NCBI GenBank assembly: GCA_017881265.1
Contig: JADGRA010000024.1
Location: 33,216-97,215 of the forward strand
DNA: 64,000 bases
DNA from: Myxococcaceae bacterium
GTDB taxonomy: Bacteria; Myxococcota; Myxococcia; Myxococcales; Myxococcaceae
Direction: 5' to 3'
Shown here: one piece after another, positions 26,506 to 34,524 of the stretch
How positions within the stretch are numbered: the first letter of the stretch is position 1
Layout of the letters: every line of letters starts with the position of its first letter
The notes under the pieces: model-generated
Database searches by the model: none
What the model saw: only the letters and a program-made list of their open reading frames with translations
What the model was told of the DNA's origin: nothing
Program-made: the position numbers and the translations under genes

Positions 26506-27561
26506 GTGACGACGACAACGCCGCCGCCACAGGGGTCGCGCCTCTTCTACCTCTTCCTCGTCCTCGTCTCGCTGTTGCTCTTGGGAAGCATGCTGCTGCC
26601 GTTCGCCTCCGCGCTCTTCCTGGCGGCGGTGCTGGCCGGCTCCTTCTTCGGGCTGCAGGAACGGCTGTCCCGGCGGCTGGGCGGGCGCCCGGGGCTGGCT
26701 GCCGGGCTGCTCACCCTATGTTTGGTGCTGGCGGTGGCGGGTCCCCTGGCCAGCCTGGGCGCGGTGGCCATCAGCGAGGCTAGCCAGGGGGTGAGCTTCC
26801 TCAAGGAGGCGCTCTCCGAGGGGCCGCAGGGGCTGTCGCGCAACCTCCCGGACGGGTTGCACCAGTGGGCCGACCGGATGCTGGCCTCGCTCCCCGACCC
26901 GAAGCAGCTCTTCGACACCCTGTCGGCGACTGGCAAGAGCGCGGCGGCTGCCTTTGGCGGTGTGCTCACCGCGACGGGCCGGCTCCTCTTCATGGTCCTT
27001 CTAATGCTGGTTGGCTTCTTCTTCTTTCTCACCAGCGGACGAGACCTCGTGCTCTGGCTGGAGAGCGTGGTGCCGCTCGCCCCGGGGCAGTTCCGCTCGC
27101 TCATGGTGGAATTCCGAAAAGTCACCCGGGCCCTGCTCATCTCCACCGTGCTCACCGCCGCCGTTCAGTCGGTGGCGGCCCTGTTGGGCTTCCTCATCGC
27201 CCGGCTGCCCAACGCGCTCTTCTTCTGCATGGTGACGTTCATCGCCGCGCTCATCCCCATCGGCGCTGCCGGCATGGTGTCCATCATCCTCGCCCTCACG
27301 CTGCTTCTCAGTGGTCGCACTGGCGCCGGGATTTTCCTTCTGTGCTGGGGTGCGCTGGTCGTGAGCACCATCGACAGCTTTGCCAAGCCCTTCTTCATCC
27401 GCGGCGGCGTGCAGCTGCACGGCGCCGTCGTCTTCTTTGCGCTGCTGGGCGGGCTGGCCGCCTTCGGGCCGGTCGGCATCATCGCCGGACCGCTGGTGGT
27501 CGCCTTCTTCGTCGCCCTGACGCGGATGAAGCGACCCCTGGGCGAAGCCCACCTCGGCTGA
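26506..27561 (+). CDS. AI-2E family transporter (PerM-like permease)
   Basis: A 351-residue membrane protein with about eight hydrophobic segments and a long amphipathic region (about 70-135) before the second helix group. The pattern matches the PF01594/AI-2E exporter family: the paired N-terminal helices, LPNALFFCMVTFIAALIPIG and the late KPFFIRGGVQLHGAVVFF segment. The start is GTG at 26506 with GAGGGGAAG just upstream; the longer open frame upstream overlaps the hydroxylase gene. Family members have been linked to AI-2 export or Na+/H+ exchange, so the substrate is open. Confidence 0.9.
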   Translation: MTTTTPPPQGSRLFYLFLVLVSLLLLGSMLLPFASALFLAAVLAGSFFGLQERLSRRLGGRPGLAAGLLTLCLVLAVAGPLASLGAVAISEASQGVSFLKEALSEGPQGLSRNLPDGLHQWADRMLASLPDPKQLFDTLSATGKSAAAAFGGVLTATGRLLFMVLLMLVGFFFFLTSGRDLVLWLESVVPLAPGQFRSLMVEFRKVTRALLISTVLTAAVQSVAALLGFLIARLPNALFFCMVTFIAALIPIGAAGMVSIILALTLLLSGRTGAGIFLLCWGALVVSTIDSFAKPFFIRGGVQLHGAVVFFALLGGLAAFGPVGIIAGPLVVAFFVALTRMKRPLGEAHLG

Positions 27562-27608
27562 ATAGCTTGGTGGGGTAGCCGTCAGACGCTGCTGTCAGGA
27601 GAAACGCC

Positions 27609-28715
27609 TTGAAACGACTCCTTGCCCTCACCGCCCTGTTGAGCCTCGTTGGATGTGTCGTCGCCGAGACCCCGCCTCCCACGGTGGTGTACCAGACCCC
27701 TCCGCCCCCGCCGCCGGAGCCCCAGGTGGTGGAGGTGACGGTGTCGGAGTACGTGGAGCCACCGGTGGGCCAGCCGCCGCCGGTGGCCATCGAGTACGCA
27801 CCCCCGCCGATGGTGTACGACCCGCCACCGCCGGCGCCCTTCTACGGTGCGGTGTGGGTGGGCGGCTACTGGCACTGGTGGGATGGCCAGTGGGTGTGGG
27901 CGCGCGGGCGCTGGGTAGCGCCGCCCAACGGCGGGTACGTCTACACGCAGCCCTATTATGAGTTGCGCGGGGGCAACGTCATCTACGTCAGCGGCTTCTG
28001 GCGGCCGCAGATGGTGGTCTTCGTCCCGCCGCCACAGAACGTCTACATCCAGGTGCAGCAGCCTCGCCCGGAAGTGGTGGTGCACTACGCCCGTCCGGTG
28101 GGACAGCCGGGCGTCTTCGTCCCGCCGCCCCCCGGTTCGCAGCGGGGCATCATCATCCCCGCCCCGGTGGGCACGCCGCCCTCGGTGACGGTGACCGCGC
28201 CGCCGGTGGTTCGCCCGGGCATGGTGGTGCACCCGGGGGCGACGGGCGTCGAGGTGGTGGCCCCGGCCGGTGTCACCCGGGCTGGAACGCCGGTGCAGAG
28301 GCCGATGTCGGTGGACCCGCACGTCTCCAACGGCCAGCCGGTGGTGGCGACACCGCCGCCGCCGTTGCGCACGGTTTCCACGCCCCCGCCGCGGCCGACG
28401 TCGCCGTCCACGGCGCAGCCCGCCCCGGCCGCCGTGACCCCCCATGCGCAGCCCGTGCCGCAGACGCCGCCGCCAAGCGTGGAAGCACACCCACCGCCTG
28501 CCAACACCTTCAACCAGCCGCCGGCGCAGCCGCACCCCCAAGCCATGCCCCCGCCGCCGCACCCCCAGGCAGCACCCCCGTCGGTGCAGCCGCACCCCCA
28601 GGCAGCACCGCCGCCTCCGCCGCCCGCGGCCAAGCCCGCGGCCAAGCCGCCGCCCCCGCCGCCCCCGGCGAAGAAGCCGCCGCCACCGCCGCCTCCCCAG
28701 GAGAAGAAGGACTGA
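27609..28715 (+). CDS. Proline-rich YXWGXW-type lipoprotein
   Basis: A 368-residue exported protein starting at a TTG (27609) with AGGAG 8 bases upstream. The leader ends in a lipobox (LVGC, C16). Residues about 77-115 carry the Trp/Tyr/Gly-rich GYWHWWDGQWVWARGRW pattern of YXWGXW repeat proteins. The rest is dominated by Pro: a P/V-rich spacer early and a C-terminal third made of PHPQA and poly-Pro blocks with Lys/Ala (about 305-368). Such a tail could span or bind peptidoglycan, or bind other proteins, from an outer-membrane anchor. The low-complexity repeats may vary in length between strains. Confidence 0.82.
   Translation: MKRLLALTALLSLVGCVVAETPPPTVVYQTPPPPPPEPQVVEVTVSEYVEPPVGQPPPVAIEYAPPPMVYDPPPPAPFYGAVWVGGYWHWWDGQWVWARGRWVAPPNGGYVYTQPYYELRGGNVIYVSGFWRPQMVVFVPPPQNVYIQVQQPRPEVVVHYARPVGQPGVFVPPPPGSQRGIIIPAPVGTPPSVTVTAPPVVRPGMVVHPGATGVEVVAPAGVTRAGTPVQRPMSVDPHVSNGQPVVATPPPPLRTVSTPPPRPTSPSTAQPAPAAVTPHAQPVPQTPPPSVEAHPPPANTFNQPPAQPHPQAMPPPPHPQAAPPSVQPHPQAAPPPPPPAAKPAAKPPPPPPPAKKPPPPPPPQEKKD
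28527..28706 (+). repeat. Proline codon repeat tract with PHPQA units
   Basis: A low-complexity CCG/CCC/CCA-rich tract inside the proline-rich lipoprotein gene. A 17-base unit (gcacccccaggcagcac) occurs twice about 30 bases apart, with a third degenerate copy just upstream. In protein terms it gives PHPQA units followed by poly-Pro blocks separated by AAKPAAK and AKK. Slippage at this tract would change the tail length. Confidence 0.7.
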
Positions 28716-28782
28716 GCAAAAGGGGCCGCGCGGGCGGACGCCGCGCACGTGCCCGGGGTTGGGCTACGCTGCACGGCGACCC

Positions 28783-29394
28783 GTGTACCCAGACCGCTTC
28801 CGGTTGCCCTTCCTCGCCGGCGTCCTCATCGCCGCCGCCGAGCGCGTCCGGCCAGGCCTCGGCCCCTGGTCGCCCAAGGTGGAGTCGCGCCTCCGGGACG
28901 TCTTCGCCACCGAGCTGGCGGACGTCCGAGCGCGCTTCTTGGAACTCTTCGACGACCACGCCTACTTCGACCGGCTGCAGGAGACGCTGCTTGGCGTGGC
29001 CGTGCCGCGGTACCTCACCGCGGCGCAGAAGCAGACGGCCCTCGAGCAGCGGGACTACGGCCTGTGGCGGGGCGGAGACCTGCTGGCCCGCGCCGTCTAC
29101 GGCGCGGTGGGCTTCGCCGTCGGCCTCTTCCTGGTGAAGGCGCCCTTCATCCCAATTCCCACCACCTGGGACTTGTTCGCCTTCGCCTGCCTCCTCGGCG
29201 CGCCCTTCATCCCCGACGCCCAGGTGTGGTTGCTCAAACGCAAGCACCGCAACGCGCTGCGCGCCATCGTCGAGGACTTGCGCGATGCGGAAGTCCACCA
29301 GGAACTCTACCAGCCACTCGCCGCCCCCGGGCCGCTGGACGAGTTACCCTCCGGCGTCACGCGGCCTGCAGACCGGACGCCTTCCAGGGAGTAG
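28783..29394 (+). CDS. Unknown protein with a central membrane hairpin
   Basis: A 203-residue protein I do not recognise. Residues 1-100 are a soluble helical region (ERVRPGLGPWSPKVESRLRDVF, then ELFDDHAYFDRLQETLLG). Two hydrophobic segments follow (about 105-125 and 128-150; AVYGAVGFAVGLFLV and WDLFAFACLLGAPFI), and the tail is basic then acidic. GTG at 28783 is the first start after the proline-rich gene that leaves non-repetitive sequence. It is directly upstream (12 bases) of the first SPFH gene, so it may belong to that operon. Confidence 0.72.
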   Translation: MYPDRFRLPFLAGVLIAAAERVRPGLGPWSPKVESRLRDVFATELADVRARFLELFDDHAYFDRLQETLLGVAVPRYLTAAQKQTALEQRDYGLWRGGDLLARAVYGAVGFAVGLFLVKAPFIPIPTTWDLFAFACLLGAPFIPDAQVWLLKRKHRNALRAIVEDLRDAEVHQELYQPLAAPGPLDELPSGVTRPADRTPSRE

Positions 29395-29406
29395 GGTGGC
29401 AGCCCC

Positions 29407-30474
29407 ATGGCCGACCCCCGCATCCCCATCGACCTGCGCGCTGCGAGCCAGCGCATCTTCGGCACGCCGCGCGGCCGCGTCTTGTACTTCCTCCTCGGTG
29501 CACTGGTGCTGGTGGTGGTGGCTTATGGCTTCTGCACCGTCTACGTGCGCCCCAATGAATTAGGGGTGAAGCAGGTCATCGTCGGAAGCACCAAAGGCAT
29601 CCTCCCCGAGGTGTACTTCCCGGGGGTGCACTGGGTGAGTCCGGGGACGGAGCGGATGTACCTGTTCCCGACGGACATCCAGCTCTTCAACCTCACCAAC
29701 GACGCCAGCGAGCGCGGCAAGGCCGAGCAGACCTTCCGCCCAGCCCTCAACATCCAGACGTCCGAGGGGTACACGGTGACGGTGGACGTCTCGGTGGCGT
29801 TTCGAATCGAGGACCCCTACCGCGTCATCACCGTGGCCGGGCCGGGGAAGCTGTACGAGGAGTCGCTCGTCTTCCCGCGCGCCGAGCAGATTCTACGCAA
29901 GCGGCTGGGCGAGCTGGACGCCGAGCAATTCTACGACGTGAAGCTGCGGACGAAGACAGTGCAGACGGCGCTCGACGACTTGAATACCGAGCTGCTCCCG
30001 AGTGGCGTGCGGGTGGTGCAGGTGTTTGTCCGCCGCTACGCGTACGACGCGCGGTACCAGCAGGCCATCGAGCAACGGAAAATTCAGGACCAGACGGTCT
30101 TCAAGAACCAGGCCGAGGCCGAGCTGGCGACGGCCACTGCCGAGAAGGACCGGATTGCCGCCGTGGGCGCGGCGTCGGTGAAGGTGGAGCTGGCCCGAGG
30201 GGAGGGCGAGAAGAAGAAGCTGGAGGCCGAGGCGGACCTCTACACCCGGAAGCGCCATGCGGCCGGAGAGCTGGCGGTCCAGCTGGCCGAGGCGGAGGGC
30301 ACGCGGCTGGAGAATGCCGCGCTGCAAGGCGTCGGCGCGGAAAACCTGGTGGGTCTCAAGATGGCGGACGTGCTGAAGGGGACGCGCATCATCATCGTCC
30401 CCACGGACGGTGAGTCCGGCACCAACCCGCTGGACCTCAAGAGCGCGCTGAAGCGCTTCGACGTGAAGGAGTGA
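29407..30474 (+). CDS. SPFH/band-7 domain membrane protein
   Basis: A 355-residue stomatin/flotillin-like protein. One hydrophobic segment near the N-terminus (about 22-45) anchors it. The band-7 domain runs from about 46 to 230 (VRPNELGVKQVIVGSTKG, VSVAFRIEDPYRVI, LRTKTVQTALDDLNTEL). A charged coiled-coil tail follows (about 220-300, rich in Ala/Glu/Lys: FKNQAEAELATATAEKDR), then a short end. Such proteins oligomerise in membrane microdomains and often guard proteases or other membrane enzymes. It is followed by a second SPFH gene within 6 bases, suggesting a hetero-oligomer like HflK/HflC. Confidence 0.9.
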   Translation: MADPRIPIDLRAASQRIFGTPRGRVLYFLLGALVLVVVAYGFCTVYVRPNELGVKQVIVGSTKGILPEVYFPGVHWVSPGTERMYLFPTDIQLFNLTNDASERGKAEQTFRPALNIQTSEGYTVTVDVSVAFRIEDPYRVITVAGPGKLYEESLVFPRAEQILRKRLGELDAEQFYDVKLRTKTVQTALDDLNTELLPSGVRVVQVFVRRYAYDARYQQAIEQRKIQDQTVFKNQAEAELATATAEKDRIAAVGAASVKVELARGEGEKKKLEAEADLYTRKRHAAGELAVQLAEAEGTRLENAALQGVGAENLVGLKMADVLKGTRIIIVPTDGESGTNPLDLKSALKRFDVKE

Positions 30475-30479
30475 ACGGC

Positions 30480-31529
30480 ATGGCGCACCGTCCGTTGTAC
30501 CTCCTCTGGCTGCTGGCGATGCCGCTGTCCGGATGCACCTGCCACTCCACCGGAAGCACCGAGGTGGGGGTCCTCACCCGCAAGCTGGCCTTCGGTGGCC
30601 TGCTCGGAAAGCCCGGCATCCAGCCCGAAATCTACGCCCCCGGGGCCACCTACCTCTTCCCGGCCTTCGTCACCGACTGGAACACCTTCGACGTCTCCAT
30701 GCAGAATCTGTCCATGGTGAAGGACCCCCGTCGGGGGGACCGAAACGCCGAGGACGACCTCAACTTCAAGACGGTGGACGGCAACGACATTCGCGTCGAC
30801 GTCACCGTGGCCTGGCAGGTGGACCCCAAGCGAGCGCCCTACTTGCTCAGCAAGGTGGGGGAAAACGTCGAGGAGGTGAAGGAGAAGCTCATCCGCCCGG
30901 CGTGCCGCAGCGTGGTGCGGGACGTCCTCAATGAGTTGCGGAGCGAGGAGTTCTACGTCTCCGAGAAGCGCTTCGCCAAGGCCACCGAAGCCCGCAACCG
31001 GCTGCAGGAGGTGCTCGCCCCCGAAGGCGTCATCATCCGGCAGGTCATCCTCGGCGAGCACCGCTTCAACCCGGAGTACGAGAAGGTCATTCGCGACAAG
31101 AAGCTGGCCGAGCAAAACAGCGAGCGCATGCGCAGCGAGGGGCGTGCCACCACCGAGCAATGGAAGAGCGAGCTGGAGAAGGCCAAGGGAACGGTGTCAC
31201 AGCAGCTCGCCGCGGCGGCGGGGGCCCTGGACACGGCGCGGCTGGCCGCCGATGCAAACTACGTCCAGAGCCAGAAGCAGGCCGAGGCGATTGTGGCCGA
31301 GCGCAAGGCGCACGCCGAGGCAGTGCGCAAGCAGAACGAAGCGCTGGCCGGAAGCGGCGGCAAGGCGCTGGTGAAGCTGCGCATCGCCGAGGCGCTGGCC
31401 GGCAAGCAGCTGGTGTTTCTCCCCACCGGGAAGAACGGGGTGGGCGTCCAGACGCTCAACCTCAACCAGCTCCTCGGCGCGCTGCTGACGGGAGCGGAGG
31501 CCCCCCCCGCTCCCCCCCCGTCACCCTAG
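30480..31529 (+). CDS. SPFH/band-7 domain lipoprotein
   Basis: A 349-residue paralogue-like partner of the preceding gene. Instead of a membrane helix it starts with a lipoprotein leader (lipobox LSGC, C19). The band-7 domain (about 25-235) contains DVTVAWQVDPKRAPYLLSKV and LNELRSEEFYVSEKRFAKA. A coiled-coil tail follows (about 205-300, KLAEQNSERMRSEGRAT, then KQAEAIVAERKAHAEAVRKQ), and a proline end. ATG at 30480 is chosen because AAGGAG ends 8 bases before it, although a GTG at 30471 overlaps the previous stop. A lipid-anchored SPFH protein would face the periplasm, unlike typical cytosolic flotillins. Confidence 0.87.
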   Translation: MAHRPLYLLWLLAMPLSGCTCHSTGSTEVGVLTRKLAFGGLLGKPGIQPEIYAPGATYLFPAFVTDWNTFDVSMQNLSMVKDPRRGDRNAEDDLNFKTVDGNDIRVDVTVAWQVDPKRAPYLLSKVGENVEEVKEKLIRPACRSVVRDVLNELRSEEFYVSEKRFAKATEARNRLQEVLAPEGVIIRQVILGEHRFNPEYEKVIRDKKLAEQNSERMRSEGRATTEQWKSELEKAKGTVSQQLAAAAGALDTARLAADANYVQSQKQAEAIVAERKAHAEAVRKQNEALAGSGGKALVKLRIAEALAGKQLVFLPTGKNGVGVQTLNLNQLLGALLTGAEAPPAPPPSP

Positions 31530-31539
31530 CGGGCGATGG

Positions 31540-31944
31540 CTACTTGGCCGGGGCTGCCGCAGCGGCGGCCGCCTTGGCCTTGGCGAATTCCGCCTTGCAG
31601 GTGTCGCTCAGCTTGGAGACGTTCTTGTAAAGGCACTTCATGATTTTGCCCTGGCCCTTCTCCACGCCGGCGCAGAACTTGGCAGCGTCGTCCTTGCACG
31701 CCCCGTAGAACTCCTCGATTTTCGCCTTCACCACGTCCTTGCAGGCGTCCGACACCTGGTCCGCCTTGCCCTCCAGGCACTGGAGGATGGCGCCATGCCC
31801 CTGCTTCACGTTGGGGCACAGCTTCTTCACATCGGCGGCGCAGGGCTTGCCGGGCTCCATCGCGGCCTGGCCAAAGGCGACGGAGGCCACGAGGAAACCA
31901 ACGGTAGCGACAAGCGCAGCGCAACGACGGGGCAGCTTCGACAT
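31540..31944 (-). CDS. Exported cysteine-rich GLG1-type repeat protein 1
   Basis: A 134-residue secreted protein. The signal peptide covers about residues 1-28 (hydrophobic VATVGFLVASVAFG). The mature part contains two cysteine-rich repeats of the Golgi-apparatus-protein-1 (GLG1, PF00839) type: ADVKKLCPNVKQGHGAILQCL and DAAKFCAGVEKGQGKIMKCLY, each followed by a helix with another Cys. The eight mature cysteines probably pair within the repeats. The tail is Ala/Lys-rich. Its function is unknown; bacterial members are common in deltaproteobacteria. A similar protein is encoded 136 bases upstream on the same strand. It converges on the SPFH lipoprotein gene, 10 bases apart. Confidence 0.85.
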   Translation of the reverse strand: MSKLPRRCAALVATVGFLVASVAFGQAAMEPGKPCAADVKKLCPNVKQGHGAILQCLEGKADQVSDACKDVVKAKIEEFYGACKDDAAKFCAGVEKGQGKIMKCLYKNVSKLSDTCKAEFAKAKAAAAAAAPAK

Positions 31945-32079
31945 TGGAAATCTCCTTGGGAAAGCAGCCCTTCCCCCAAGGAAGGGCCGACCCGCGGCCC
32001 CCCCTGCAGGGAAGCCACCGCGGGCGGCGCGCAGAATGCGGCCCCGGAGGGGCCTTGGCCAGAAGTTTGCGCGTGACGA

Positions 32080-32532
32080 TTACGGCTGGGGCTGCGCCGG
32101 GGGCACCCCGGGCGGCGGTCCGTGGCGCGGCGGGGGCTGAGCCGCCTTGCAGGCCTCGCTCAGCTCGCTCTGGTGCTGATGCAGGCACTGCATGATGCGG
32201 CCGTCTCCGGTGGGGAGGCCGGCGCAGAACTTCTCGACGTCCGGCTTGCAGGCTTCCTTGGCCGCCTCCATGCGGGCCTTCATCTCATCCAGATGGGCCT
32301 TGCACGGGGCGGACAGCTTGTCCGCCTGGCTCTGCAGACACTGGGCGATGGCCTGGTGCTCGCCGGGCCCGGGCTTGAGGTTGGGACAGAGCGCGGCGAT
32401 GTCCGCGCGGCACACCCCACTTCCCTTGGCGTGGGGCGGAGGGCCGCCCGGTGGAGGGGCGCCCTGCGCGAAGGCGGAGGCGGCGAACAGAAGCGCGGCG
32501 AACAGGGTGGGCACGGCAGACTGGCGAGGCAT
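32080..32532 (-). CDS. Exported cysteine-rich GLG1-type repeat protein 2
   Basis: A 150-residue secreted relative of the protein at 31540-31944. The signal peptide is residues 1-22 (LFAALLFAASAFA), followed by a Pro/Gly linker. Two GLG1-type repeats follow (ADIAALCPNLKPGPGEHQAIAQCL and PDVEKFCAGLPTGDGRIMQCL), and a proline-rich tail. The ATG at 32532 has GAGGAG 8 bases upstream and is preferred to a start 16 codons earlier. The two genes look like a duplicated pair in one transcription unit, with divergence mostly in linker and tail. Confidence 0.85.
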   Translation of the reverse strand: MPRQSAVPTLFAALLFAASAFAQGAPPPGGPPPHAKGSGVCRADIAALCPNLKPGPGEHQAIAQCLQSQADKLSAPCKAHLDEMKARMEAAKEACKPDVEKFCAGLPTGDGRIMQCLHQHQSELSEACKAAQPPPRHGPPPGVPPAQPQP

Positions 32533-32615
32533 GTGTTTGACTCCTCTGGTGACGTCTCTTCGGCTGGGGTGCAAACCCACCGGGCGACGTCGAGGTTAAG
32601 CTGCGCCCCCGGGCC

Positions 32616-34460
32616 ATGTCCGCTTCCCTGCCGCGTTCCCTCGTGCTTGCCGACTCGCCGCTGCGCGCTCGGCTGCTCGAGCTGCGGGCGGAGGCAGAGT
32701 CGCTGCGGGACGCCATCGCGCAGCTGGACCTCGACATCGAGACGCTGCGCACCACGCTGGGCGTCTTCGACGCCCGGGTCCACGGCGCGCTGCGGGAGCT
32801 GCACGAGGGACACCAGCGGGCGGTGGGCGTCGTCCGCCACCTGGAGCGCTGGGCAGAACTTCTGGAGACGACACCCCGGGCGGACATCGCCCGCCGGGCC
32901 CGCCGGCTGGATGCCCGCCGGGCGCGGGAGCTGTCGAGCGCTCCCGAGGAGGCACCGGTGGCCGAGGAGTGGCCGGCGCCGGCGACGGGGGGCGACGACG
33001 CCGCCGAATTGAAGTCTCTCTACCGGCGACTGGCACGCCGCTACCACCCGGACCTCGCCCGGGACGAGGACGGACAGGTGCGCGCGGCGAGTTTGATGGT
33101 GCGCATCAACGCCCTCTACCGCGCCGGAGACCTTGCCGGGCTGCGCGCGCTGGCCGACCAGGCGCTCGGCGCCGAGCCCGCCGAGGAGGGGCTGACGCTG
33201 GAGCGCGAGGTGGCGCTCCTCGAGGCGCGCCGCGCACGCTTCGTCGAGGTGCTGGAGGGCCTGAAAGAAGAGTTGGCCGCGCTGGAGGCCTGTCCCACGG
33301 CCCAGCTGTGGCGGAAGGTGACGGAGCGCGAAGCCTCCGGCCGGGACGCCTTCGCCGACCTCCGCCGGGAGCTGGGCGAGCGCACGCGCTCAGCGTATGA
33401 CGACGTCCGGGCCGCAGCCTGGGCCCTGGAGGACGCGGTGCGCCGGTACAACCGAAAGGCGACTGAGCTCGGGCCGGCGGCTGGCCGCGGCCTGGGCCGG
33501 GCTTTCGAGGCGCCCCGCCGGGCGCCCCTCGTCCGCTGGACGCTGGAAGGCCTGGCCTCGCTCAAGGCCTCCCCCGAGGCGCGCCGCCGCGCGGAGTGGC
33601 TGGTGGGCGCAGCCACCGAACGCCCGGCCGTGGTGAGCCTCGTCCTCTTCACCTACGCGGCGGAGCTGGTGCCGCACGGCCTCGAAACGCTCGCCACCCT
33701 GGAGGGCCTGCGCGAGCGCTTCGATGCGGCCTCGCCAGGCCGGGGCACGCGACTGGAAGAGGCGCTGGTGGAGGCAGCGGACTTGCTCGAACTCGGCGTC
33801 CGGCGCGCCGGCCCCCGGGTGGTGCAGACGGGGCTGCGCTTTCGCGACGCCACGCTGGCGGAGGCCGTGCCGCTGGCGCTGCGAAGCCACGCCCTCCGGG
33901 CAGACTTTCGCCGCGTGCTGGCGACGCTGGGGGAGACGACGCGCTGCCCGGCGTGCGTCCTGGACGTCTTCGCGGTGCCGCTGTACCGGCTGCGCGGACT
34001 GGACGACCTCCACGCGTGGGTGTGCCCGGCCTGTGGCGAGGTCTTGAAGAGCTACTGGATGCCACGCGGGCAGGACGTGCAGTCGGTCCTGAATGACGCG
34101 TTCCTGGACCTCGAACTGCTCACCGAGTGGACGTTTCGCCTGGGCCGGGCGTCGGTGGCCACGCAGCTGCTGCCGGTGCAGCTGGAGTCCCTCAGCGTCG
34201 CTCACCTCAAGCGCCGCTTCGTCGAGGACGTGCTGGCCCGCCACGGGGTGGACGTCCCGGAGAAGCACGTCCGGCTGCTCCAGGCCCAGAAGCCAGTGCC
34301 CGAACGCCGCCTGCTGGCGGACTGTCCCACCCGCAGTTTCTCGGTGGCCTTCGCCCCCGGGGCGAAGGTGTCCGTCTCGGACGCCCTGGAACGGGTGCGC
34401 TACCGCATCCGCAACCGCTTCCGGCCGGAGGCGACCTCCGAAGAAGCGCCGCCGTCCTGA
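32616..34460 (+). CDS. Internal J-domain protein with zinc ribbon
   Basis: A 614-residue cytosolic protein. Residues 1-110 are coiled-coil-prone (LRAEAESLRDAIAQLDLDIE). Residues 131-175 hold a J-domain core with helix II, the HPD triad (H144-P-D146, ARRYHPDLA) and helix III, but helix I of a full DnaJ is not obvious. A second helical region follows (about 190-290). The C-terminal half has a four-cysteine ribbon (C444/C447 and C470/C473, two CPAC units). The HPD implies stimulation of an Hsp70 ATPase. The C-terminal region is not one I know. The ATG at 32616 follows the divergent space with the cysteine-rich gene. Confidence 0.8.
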   Translation: MSASLPRSLVLADSPLRARLLELRAEAESLRDAIAQLDLDIETLRTTLGVFDARVHGALRELHEGHQRAVGVVRHLERWAELLETTPRADIARRARRLDARRARELSSAPEEAPVAEEWPAPATGGDDAAELKSLYRRLARRYHPDLARDEDGQVRAASLMVRINALYRAGDLAGLRALADQALGAEPAEEGLTLEREVALLEARRARFVEVLEGLKEELAALEACPTAQLWRKVTEREASGRDAFADLRRELGERTRSAYDDVRAAAWALEDAVRRYNRKATELGPAAGRGLGRAFEAPRRAPLVRWTLEGLASLKASPEARRRAEWLVGAATERPAVVSLVLFTYAAELVPHGLETLATLEGLRERFDAASPGRGTRLEEALVEAADLLELGVRRAGPRVVQTGLRFRDATLAEAVPLALRSHALRADFRRVLATLGETTRCPACVLDVFAVPLYRLRGLDDLHAWVCPACGEVLKSYWMPRGQDVQSVLNDAFLDLELLTEWTFRLGRASVATQLLPVQLESLSVAHLKRRFVEDVLARHGVDVPEKHVRLLQAQKPVPERRLLADCPTRSFSVAFAPGAKVSVSDALERVRYRIRNRFRPEATSEEAPPS

Positions 34461-34477
34461 ACCCCGACCTCCCGCTT

Positions 34478-34503
34478 CGGCCCCGGGCCCAGCGAAAGGG
34501 CCG
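34478..34503. terminator. Weak hairpin between convergent genes
   Basis: CGGCCC and GGGCCG arms separated by 14 bases lie in the 64-base space between the convergent J-domain and META-domain genes. The stem could stop transcripts from both sides, but there is no T tract, so this is tentative. Confidence 0.25.
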
Positions 34504-34524
34504 CTTGCACCACGCCGCGGCCAG

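Noticed and set aside
26506..27561. Firm call as autoinducer-2 exporter
   Set aside because: The family is named after one member; other members transport sodium or have unknown substrates, and no quorum-sensing gene is adjacent.
28527..28706. CRISPR-like repeat array
   Set aside because: The repeats are short proline-codon units within an open frame, not equal direct repeats with unique spacers.
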